Assembly: GCF_019428685.1 (NCBI RefSeq)
Contig: NZ_CP080095.1
Span: 1,178,001 to 1,242,000 of the forward strand
Direction of reading: 5' to 3'
DNA from: Paraburkholderia edwinii
Lineage (GTDB): Bacteria; Pseudomonadota; Gammaproteobacteria; Burkholderiales; Burkholderiaceae
Length of the DNA: 64,000 nucleotides
In this document: in pieces, positions 46,175 to 52,377 of the stretch
How positions within the stretch are numbered: position 1 is the first letter of the stretch
Layout: every line of letters starts with the position of its first letter
Notes under the pieces: model-generated
Seen by the model: the letters and a program-made list of their open reading frames with translations, nothing else
What the model was told of the DNA's origin: nothing
The model's database searches: none
Made by a program: the position numbers and the translations under genes

Positions 46175-47140
46175 ATGCCTACACGAAAAAAGACGGCGGC
46201 GAGCAGAAAGACGAGTGCGAAGAAGGTTGTGGCGAAGAAGGCTGCTGCGAAGAAGGTCGCCGCGAAGAAGGTCGCAGCGAAGAAGGCCGCGGCGACCAGA
46301 AGGCCGAATGCTGCCGCGAGTAAAAAGGCCACTGCGTCGCGCAAGTCCGCCCCAGCGGCGCGGCAACCCGCCGGCGGGCTCAATGCGCGCGATCGGATTC
46401 TCGCAATCGATATCGGCGGCACGGGCTTGAAGGCTGCGGTTATCGACGGCAACGGCAAGATGCTGAGCGAACGCGTTCGTGTCGCCACGCCGCATCCGTG
46501 CACGCCCGAGCAGATGGCCGATACGCTTGCGAAGCTCGTCAAGCCGTTGCTCGAGCAACATCATCCGACGCGGATGTCGATGGGCTTTCCTGGCGTCGTG
46601 CGCGAGAACCGCGTGCTGACGGCGCCGAACATCGGCGACGAGGGCTGGCATGGCGTGCCGCTTGCCGACATGCTGGCGAAGCGCGTCGGCGGCTTGCCGG
46701 TACGGATGATCAACGATGCGGAGATGCAGGGGCTTGCGGCGATCGAGGGGCACGGCCTCGAATTCGTGCTGACGCTCGGCACCGGCGCGGGCACGGCGCT
46801 CTTTCGCGACGGCGAACTGATGCCGCATCTTGAACTTGCGCATCACCCTGTCAGCAAGAATCGCACGTATGACGAGTACATCGGCGGACACGCGCGCGAG
46901 TCAGCGGGAGACAAACAGTGGAACAAGCGCGTCGAGAAGATCATTGGCGTGCTCGAGCGGCTCGTGAACTATGACCGGCTGTGGATCGGCGGTGGCAATG
47001 CGGCGAACCTGAAGTTCGATTTGCCGGCGAACGTGGCGATCGTGTCAAACGCGGCGGGCATCGAAGGTGGGGCCAGACTATGGCATCCGCGTTCGGTGCG
47101 TGAAACCCGGCAGTTTTCGGATGCGGATTTGCGCAAGTGA
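46175..47140 (+). CDS. Polyphosphate-glucokinase-like ROK protein with Lys/Ala-rich N-terminal tail
   Basis: 321 residues. Residues 1-70 form a basic tail made largely of AAKKV-type units, like histone H1 or AlgP tails. The kinase core starts at about 75: ILAIDIGGTGLKAAVIDGNGK (phosphate loop), MGFPGVVRENRV, MINDAEMQGLAAIEG (candidate catalytic Asp) and TLGTGAGTALFRDGE. The short length of the core (about 245 residues) and the PNIGDEGWHGVPL segment match polyphosphate/ATP glucokinases, which make glucose 6-phosphate. AAAGGGACG is correctly spaced for the ATG at 46175, not the one at 46169. It lies 41 bp after zwf and would provide its substrate. The tail is absent from the well-known enzymes. 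Confidence 0.85.
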   Translation: MPTRKKTAASRKTSAKKVVAKKAAAKKVAAKKVAAKKAAATRRPNAAASKKATASRKSAPAARQPAGGLNARDRILAIDIGGTGLKAAVIDGNGKMLSERVRVATPHPCTPEQMADTLAKLVKPLLEQHHPTRMSMGFPGVVRENRVLTAPNIGDEGWHGVPLADMLAKRVGGLPVRMINDAEMQGLAAIEGHGLEFVLTLGTGAGTALFRDGELMPHLELAHHPVSKNRTYDEYIGGHARESAGDKQWNKRVEKIIGVLERLVNYDRLWIGGGNAANLKFDLPANVAIVSNAAGIEGGARLWHPRSVRETRQFSDADLRK

Positions 47141-47260
47141 AGGTTGGCCGGAAGGTTTTGGGCTAGCAGGCGCTAGCTAGTGCGCTAACCCCATGCGCTG
47201 GCCGATTTCGCGCGAAGCCGCATAGCGGGTTGACGTCGGGGTGACAGCGCGTTGACGCGC

Positions 47261-47288
47261 GTGGCGGAGGCAAGGCTGTCTCCGCCAC
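47261..47288. terminator. Hairpin between the convergent glucokinase and coiled-coil genes
   Basis: GTGGCGGAG (47261-47269) pairs perfectly with CTCCGCCAC (47280-47288) around a 10-nt loop, lying 120 bp after one stop codon and 4 bp from the other. Only a short TTCT follows on the plus strand. Confidence 0.5.
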
Positions 47289-47291
47289 TTC

Positions 47292-48065
47292 TCACGCACT
47301 ATAAGTGGAGACCCACACCCAGATCGGCTTCCACCCCAAGGTAACGCCGAGCACCGCCACGATTCCAGTCCCGGTCCAGAACAACCGATGGACGAAGTCC
47401 TTCAGCGACGAGAGTTTGTCTTCGGTCGTCTTCACCCGCTCGAGTGCGCTGGTTTCGAGTTTCTCGACGCTCTCCTCAACCTTTTCGACGCGCCTCGCGA
47501 ATCGCTCCTCGGATTCGCGGCCTAGTTGGGTCAGACGCTTCTCAGACTCTTCGCTCGATCTGGCCCAGCGCTTCTCAGCCTCCTCGCACGATTTAGCCCA
47601 ACGCTTATCAGCCTCCTCGCTCGATTTGGCCGAGCGCTGCTCCGCCTCTTCGCACCATTTGGCCCAGCGCTTTTCCGCATCTTCGCTCAACTTTGTTAAG
47701 CGCTGCTCGGCTTCTTCGCACCATTTAGCCGAGCGCATCTCCGCTTCTTCGCACCATTTGGCCCAGCGCTTTTCCGCATCTTCGCTCAACTTTGTCAAGC
47801 GCTGCTCGGCTTCTTCGCCGGCCTTTGTCAAACGCGACTCAGATTCGCGGGCGAGGTCGGTGAGGCGAATTTCCGATTCCTTGACGTACGCGTCCAACTG
47901 GACTTGGGCCATTGACAAAGCGCCGAGCTCGCGGTGGATTTGTGCGAGCTGTGTGTACACCGCGAAAGTGAAGTTGCTTCCGGTTTCATTGCCCATTGTC
48001 TGAGCCTGAACTGGCAGATCGGGCGCGTCGCGGACGGCGCCTTGTGTCGAGAGAGTTTGCATCAT
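47292..48065 (-). CDS. Membrane-anchored coiled-coil protein of 11-residue repeats
   Basis: 257 residues, not recognised as a known family. After about 63 residues (possible helix QLAQIHRELGALSMAQVQLD) come twelve consecutive 11-residue units, 64-195, with the pattern (A/S)E-x-R-(W/L/S)-(A/T)-K-x-x-E-E, for example AEKRWAKWCEE and AEQRLTKLSED. Eleven-residue periodicity gives a right-handed or nearly straight coiled coil. Several units carry Cys in the same place. A membrane segment near the C-terminus (about 228-252, FWTGTGIVAVLGVTLGWKPIWVWV) anchors it with the coil inside or outside. The start (ATGATG at 48065/48062) overlaps the stop of the upstream small gene, so the two are co-translated. 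The units recur at DNA level, so the array is prone to length change. Confidence 0.85.
   Translation of the reverse strand: MMQTLSTQGAVRDAPDLPVQAQTMGNETGSNFTFAVYTQLAQIHRELGALSMAQVQLDAYVKESEIRLTDLARESESRLTKAGEEAEQRLTKLSEDAEKRWAKWCEEAEMRSAKWCEEAEQRLTKLSEDAEKRWAKWCEEAEQRSAKSSEEADKRWAKSCEEAEKRWARSSEESEKRLTQLGRESEERFARRVEKVEESVEKLETSALERVKTTEDKLSSLKDFVHRLFWTGTGIVAVLGVTLGWKPIWVWVSTYSA
47481..47876. repeat. Twelve in-frame 33-bp units inside the coiled-coil gene
   Basis: The stretch encodes the twelve 11-residue units. A two- or three-unit block (AEQRLTKLSED, AEKRWAKWCEE) occurs twice with almost identical DNA (47664-47729 and 47763-47828), pointing to a recent internal duplication. Confidence 0.8.
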
Positions 48066-48328
48066 GTCTTACTCAGCTGCAGTCCTATAAATTCCCAAAT
48101 TGACTTGGGTGCGCGGCCATGAAACGCCGTTACACGCAATAAGATGCCCATTCCGGTCTGGCCTCCGTTAATGCCGAGTTTTTCTCCCAACTCGATTGTC
48201 GTGCCATTGAAGGACAGAAAGAATTTATCGTTGGCCACTTCGTGAAAATCACGAGCGGAAACGAGCTGTTTTGCTGCTGCTACGACCTTGTCCGGATTGG
48301 ACAGCGCTGTGATGAAGTACAGAGCCAT
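48062..48328 (-). CDS. Small protein of unknown function, first gene of the coiled-coil module
   Basis: 88 residues from ATG 48328 (MALYFITALSNPDKVVAAAK), ending FIGLQLSKT. An upstream GTG at 48382 with AGGAAG eight bases before it would add 18 residues and is also credible. It reads as a compact alpha/beta domain (VANDKFFLSFNGTTIELGEKLGI, GMGILLRVTAFHGRAPKSIWEFI) without membrane segments. I do not recognise the family. Its TGA overlaps the ATG of the coiled-coil gene, implying coupled translation and a joint role. The gene and its upstream region are clearly richer in A and T than the neighbours, which suggests acquisition by transfer. Confidence 0.72.
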   Translation of the reverse strand: MALYFITALSNPDKVVAAAKQLVSARDFHEVANDKFFLSFNGTTIELGEKLGINGGQTGMGILLRVTAFHGRAPKSIWEFIGLQLSKT

Positions 48329-48426
48329 GGGTGAGTTCGATCTTTCCTGCTGTGGATAGGCGTCCAATAAATCGTACCTCACCTGCCTATCTTCCTGGTA
48401 ATTCTTTTTATTTTAATATGCGTGAC

Positions 48427-48486
48427 TGCCTTAAAAGCGCTCGATATATTTAAATTTATTCTCTATTAATCTTTAGCGCTAAGGCA
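48427..48486. promoter_or_regulatory. Inverted repeat flanking an AT-rich core upstream of the two-gene module
   Basis: TGCCTTA-AA-AGCGCT (48427-48441) and AGCGCTAAGGCA (48475-48486) are inverted copies apart from a two- to three-base bulge, around 33 bp of A/T-rich sequence that contains TATATTTAAATTTA. It could be a promoter with two operator arms or a recombination-site scar. Confidence 0.45.
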
Positions 48487-48612
48487 TGCACAAGTGCGTC
48501 GGTATGAATAAGCAAGGAAATTCCGAATCAGTCCTACAGCAGTTCGCTGTTGACCGAGGAGCGCTGCGCTCGTCTCCCCGGTCCGTCTTTCGGTTGCCGA
48601 TGAAATCGGAAC

Positions 48613-49611
48613 TTACCGTGCCGCGTCGCCCCACCGGTACTCGACGGTTGCCTCATCGAGTTGCGCCTTCAGTTCCGGATCGAGCTTCAGATCGATAGCC
48701 GCGAGCGTCTCGTCGAGCTGGTCGGGCCGGCTCGCACCGATGATCGCCGACGTCACGACCGGATTGGCAAGCACCCATGCCAGCGACGTTTTCGCCAGCG
48801 ACAGCCCGGCCTTGTCGACGATGCCGCGCAGCTTGTCGATCGTCTGGAACTCGCGCTCGTGCCAGTAGCGCTCCTGATACATCGTGCCGGCCTTGCCGAC
48901 CGTCGCCGACGTGAAGCGTCCTTCGGCGGGCTTGGCATCGTGCCGATGCTTGCCGGTCAGAAGGCCGCCTGCGAGCGGGTTATACGGCATCACCGCGAGT
49001 TTTTCCTCGGCGGCGAGCGGCAGCAGTTCGCGCTCGATCTGACGGAACAGCAGGTTATAGCGCGGCTGCACCGACACGAAGCGCACGACGCGCATCACAT
49101 CCGCGCGTCCGAGCGCGCTTGCGAGCCGGTAAGCGAGGAAGTTCGACACGCCGACATATCGCGCCTTACCCGAGCGCACGATCGTATCGAGTGCCTCGAG
49201 CGTTTCTTCGAGCGGCGTCTCGCGATCGTCGTTATGCAGCTGGTAGAGATCGACATAGTCGGTGTTCAGGCGCCGCAGCGAGTTGTCGATCGCATTGAGC
49301 AGATGCTTGCGCGATGAACCCTGATCCCACTCCGACGGGCCCACCTTGTTGAATGCTTTGGTCGCGACGATAAAGCGTTCGCGCTTGCCCTTGAGCCATT
49401 GCCCGATGATTTCCTCGGTACGGCCGGTCTGTTCGACCGTCGCGCCGAGCGGATAGGCATCGGCCGTATCGATAAACGTGACGCCTGCATCGCTCGCCTT
49501 GTCGAGAATGGCGCGCGATACCGCTTCGTCGGTCTGAAGGCCGAATGTCATCGTGCCGAGGCACAGACGCGAAACCGTCAGGCCTGTGCCGCCGAATTTG
49601 CAATATTGCAT
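48613..49611 (-). CDS. Aldo/keto reductase
   Basis: 332 residues, a TIM-barrel NADPH oxidoreductase. The catalytic tetrad is visible: Asp48 and Tyr53 (FIDTADAY), Lys85 (IVATKAF) and His126 (YQLHNDD). The NADPH-binding end shows SAIIGASRPDQLDETLAAIDLKLD. This is the YajO/Gpr-like branch that starts MQYCKFGGTGLTVSRLCLGTMTFG. It reduces aldehydes or ketones in the cytoplasm; substrate unknown. GGAGACACGTCC precedes ATG 49611, so the 27 residues possible upstream are not needed. It is not obviously linked to its neighbours. Confidence 0.92.
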   Translation of the reverse strand: MQYCKFGGTGLTVSRLCLGTMTFGLQTDEAVSRAILDKASDAGVTFIDTADAYPLGATVEQTGRTEEIIGQWLKGKRERFIVATKAFNKVGPSEWDQGSSRKHLLNAIDNSLRRLNTDYVDLYQLHNDDRETPLEETLEALDTIVRSGKARYVGVSNFLAYRLASALGRADVMRVVRFVSVQPRYNLLFRQIERELLPLAAEEKLAVMPYNPLAGGLLTGKHRHDAKPAEGRFTSATVGKAGTMYQERYWHEREFQTIDKLRGIVDKAGLSLAKTSLAWVLANPVVTSAIIGASRPDQLDETLAAIDLKLDPELKAQLDEATVEYRWGDAAR

Positions 49612-49837
49612 GGACGTGTCTCCGCAATGTGAACGTAAGGGAAAGAAAGGCGCACGACATCGTGCGAAATGCTGACTGGAGGGGGCGCGCACCGATCAGG
49701 ATGCGAAAACACGAAGCATAGCGGGTATCACAACTTCGCGTCGGAGGCCGCGCATGGACGCGGCCCCTTTGAAAAAAATTCAATCCGTGCGCATCGTGCT
49801 CAAACGGGCCGACGAGCGAGGGCGATACCGTGATTGC

Positions 49838-50977
49838 TCAGCCACGCCGCGCCTTTTTAGTGGGCCCACCCTTGCTACGCGGTGCGCACGTCGAACCACG
49901 CACCATCAGCCGCGGCTCCGATGTCACGCAGACGCGCGGTGCTTCGCTCGCGCGCTTTTGCGCGCCTCCGCGCGAGTCGTTACGCAGGTCATGACGTGTC
50001 TCGTTGCGGGTTCCATTGCGCGCCGCACCGCGCAGATCGCCGGGCCGCTCGACAAGCTCCCGCAGCAGCGACACCGCCAGTTCCGCGGCTTCGACGGTGG
50101 GCACCGCGACTGTCGTCAAAGGCGGCCGCGACTGCTGCGCAAGCTGAATATCGGTGATGCCGATCACCGACAAATCCGTCGGCACGTCGCGCCCGAGATC
50201 GAATGCCGCGTTGATCGAACCGAGCGCCGGCAGATCGTTCGTCGCGAAGATCGCCGTGGTGTGCGGATGCGCTTCGAGCAGATCGCGCGCGGCCGCATAG
50301 CCGCCTTCGATCGTATCGGGTGCGTGCCGCACGCACGTGCGCGGCAGCTTGACGCCCGCGGCGCGCAACGCATCGACGAAGCCTTCGTAACGCGCCGCAT
50401 GAATACCCGCGCGCTTGCTGCCGACAATCGCGACGATATGCCGATGACCAAGTTCGAGCAGATGTTGCGCGGCAAGCTCGCCCGCGCGCCGGAAATCGAC
50501 AGCCACGCACGGCAGACCGGGCGGATCGTGCGGCCGCTCCCACATGCACAGCACGACCGGCGTGCCGCGCGCTTCGGTCTGGTGCAAATCGGCGAAGTCG
50601 AGATTCGCGTTCATGACGAGCACGCCTTCGGATAGCGTGCCGGCAATCTGTTCGAGATACTTGCGGCCCGCAAGCGGATCCTGGTTCGTATTGCAGACGA
50701 TCACGAAATGCCCGCTTGCGCGCGCTGCACGCTCGACCGCGAGCGCGAACTCCGGATAGAACGGATTCGCGATGCTCGACACCATCAGCGCAATCGTTGG
50801 CGCGCGGCCTTCGGCGAGCGCGCGCGCGGCCAGATGCGGGCGATAGCCGAGCGCGGCGACCGCTTCGAGCACGCGCTTGCGCGTTTGTTCGCCGACGCGG
50901 CCGCGATTGCGCAGCACGTTCGATACGGTCGCCGAGGTGACGCCGGCGTGCGCCGCGACTTCGCTCAAAGTGGACAT
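49838..50977 (-). CDS. LacI-family transcriptional regulator
   Basis: 379 residues. The helix-turn-helix is TLSEVAAHAGVTSATVSNVLRNRGRVGEQTRKRV (3-36), followed by the hinge LGYRPHLAARALAEGRAPTIAL. The periplasmic-binding-like effector domain covers about 60-325, including ANPFYPEFALAVERAARASGHFVIVCNT and AIFATNDLPALGSINAAFDLG. A basic, low-complexity tail with a repeated NGTRNETRHDLRNDSR pattern and about 45 residues follows, longer than usual. It is divergent from the ABC/GH42 block, and a perfect LacI-type palindrome lies 38 bp before that block's first gene, so repression of these sugar genes, relieved by a beta-galactoside or its product, is likely. Confidence 0.92.
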   Translation of the reverse strand: MSTLSEVAAHAGVTSATVSNVLRNRGRVGEQTRKRVLEAVAALGYRPHLAARALAEGRAPTIALMVSSIANPFYPEFALAVERAARASGHFVIVCNTNQDPLAGRKYLEQIAGTLSEGVLVMNANLDFADLHQTEARGTPVVLCMWERPHDPPGLPCVAVDFRRAGELAAQHLLELGHRHIVAIVGSKRAGIHAARYEGFVDALRAAGVKLPRTCVRHAPDTIEGGYAAARDLLEAHPHTTAIFATNDLPALGSINAAFDLGRDVPTDLSVIGITDIQLAQQSRPPLTTVAVPTVEAAELAVSLLRELVERPGDLRGAARNGTRNETRHDLRNDSRGGAQKRASEAPRVCVTSEPRLMVRGSTCAPRSKGGPTKKARRG

Positions 50978-51100
50978 GGAATAGACATAGGGGATCGTGT
51001 CGCCAGTATGTGGGATGCTTTCTCAGAATTTGCGTTGCTGCCCGGCGCGCGGCACCATTCCCGCACAAACAGAATGAGATCGGAGACGAAGCTTCACGCG

Positions 51101-51126
51101 AACGATCGCGCTTGCGATCGTTTTTT
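51101..51126 (+). terminator. Hairpin with T-run in the divergent LacI/ABC region
   Basis: AACGATCGC (51101-51109) pairs perfectly with GCGATCGTT (51114-51122) around GCTT, and six T start at 51121. It has the form of an intrinsic terminator on the plus strand but sits upstream of the operator and the ABC gene, where it could attenuate or insulate. Confidence 0.6.
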
Positions 51127-51137
51127 GAAGCCCCGCT

Positions 51138-51153
51138 GATTAAGCGCTTAATC
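51138..51153. promoter_or_regulatory. LacI-type operator of the ABC/GH42 genes
   Basis: GATTAAGCGCTTAATC is a perfect 16-bp palindrome with the central GCGC step usual for LacI/GalR-family operators. It lies 38 bp before the ABC ATPase start and 160 bp from the divergent LacI-type gene. Confidence 0.8.
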
Positions 51154-51190
51154 TCCGGCTCCCGTCGATTTAAACATGGAGTGGAGACGA

Positions 51191-52366
51191 ATGGCGAGCA
51201 TTTCGTTACGCGGCGTACAGAAAGCGTACGGCGATAGCGCGCCGGTGATTCGCAACGTCGATCTGGAGATCGGCGAAAACGAGTTCTGCGTGTTCTTGGG
51301 CCCGTCCGGCTGCGGCAAGTCGACACTGCTGCGCATGATCGCGGGCCTCGAAGATGTCACTGACGGCGACCTGTCGATCGGCGGGCGCCTCGTGAACGAT
51401 ATCCCCGCGGCCGAACGCGGCGTCGCGATGGTGTTCCAGAGCTACGCGCTGTTTCCGCATATGAGCGTCTACGAGAATATGGCGTTCGGGCTCAAGCTCG
51501 CGAAAGTGCCGAAGAGCGAGGTCGACCGCAAGGTGCGCGAGGCCGCGCGCATTCTGCAACTCGAAGCGCTGCTCGAGCGGCGGCCGCGCGCATTGTCCGG
51601 CGGCCAGCGGCAGCGCGTGGCGATCGGCCGCGCAATCGTGCGCGAACCCGGTGTGTTTCTGTTCGACGAGCCGTTGTCGAATCTCGATGCGACCTTGCGC
51701 GGCCAGACGCGTATCGAGATCGCGAAGCTGCACCGGCAGTTCGCGAAGGCGAGCGTCGTTTACGTGACGCACGATCAGACCGAGGCGATGACGCTGGCCG
51801 ATCGCATCGTCTTGCTGCATGCGGGCAAAGACACTGAGCGCCACGGCAGCATCGCGCAGATCGGCGCGCCGCTCGAGCTTTATCACCGGCCGGCGAGCCG
51901 CTTCGTCGCCGGCTTTATCGGCTCGCCGCGCATGAACTTTCTGCCGGCGACGGTCGCATCCGCCGATGCTCAAGGCGTGACTGTCACGCTTGCGCAGAGC
52001 GGCGAGCGCTTGCGCGTCGAAGCCGATGGCAGCGGCTTGCAGAATGCGCAGACGGTCACGTTCGGTGTGCGTCCGGAGCATCTCGAACTGATCGATGCAG
52101 ATGCGAACGGCACAAGCGGCACAAGCGGCAACACCGACACCACACTCACGCGCGGCGTCCAGCTCGTCGAGCATCTCGGCGAGCACAGCTATGTGCACCT
52201 CGATCAGCCAGGCGGCGACACGCTAATCGCGAAAGTCCCCGGCGGCGCGCAGGTCTCGATCGGCGAGCGCGTGACGTTTCGCGCAAACCCGGCTGCCTGC
52301 CATCTGTTCACCGAAGACGGTTTCGCGGTGCCCGCGCGCGGCGCCGCTGTCCCTCTCAACGCATAA
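51191..52366 (+). CDS. Sugar ABC transporter ATP-binding protein (UgpC/MalK type)
   Basis: 391 residues. Walker A GPSGCGKST, Q-loop VFQSYALFPHMSVYENMAFGLKL, signature LSGGQRQRVAIGRAIV, Walker B VFLFDEPLSNLDA and switch VTHDQTEAMTLAD are all intact. The C-terminal regulatory OB-fold region (from about 235: GAPLELYHRPASRFVAGFIGSPRMNFLPA, VTFGVRPEHLEL, GVQLVEHLGEHSYVHL) marks the MalK/UgpC class that powers carbohydrate uptake. A short repeat GTSGTSGNT lies in the regulatory domain. ATG 51191 follows GTGGAGACGA. It starts a three-gene set with GH42 and a binding protein but without permeases. Confidence 0.93.
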   Translation: MASISLRGVQKAYGDSAPVIRNVDLEIGENEFCVFLGPSGCGKSTLLRMIAGLEDVTDGDLSIGGRLVNDIPAAERGVAMVFQSYALFPHMSVYENMAFGLKLAKVPKSEVDRKVREAARILQLEALLERRPRALSGGQRQRVAIGRAIVREPGVFLFDEPLSNLDATLRGQTRIEIAKLHRQFAKASVVYVTHDQTEAMTLADRIVLLHAGKDTERHGSIAQIGAPLELYHRPASRFVAGFIGSPRMNFLPATVASADAQGVTVTLAQSGERLRVEADGSGLQNAQTVTFGVRPEHLELIDADANGTSGTSGNTDTTLTRGVQLVEHLGEHSYVHLDQPGGDTLIAKVPGGAQVSIGERVTFRANPAACHLFTEDGFAVPARGAAVPLNA

Positions 52367-52377
52367 GGAACGAAACG

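Noticed and set aside
47481..47876. Regular 33-bp repeats resembling a CRISPR array at first sight
   Set aside because: The units are directly adjacent with no unique spacers and keep one reading frame encoding a coiled coil.
48486..48698. A 70-residue plus-strand frame after the AT-rich island
   Set aside because: It overlaps the 3' end of the aldo/keto reductase gene antisense and has no domain features.
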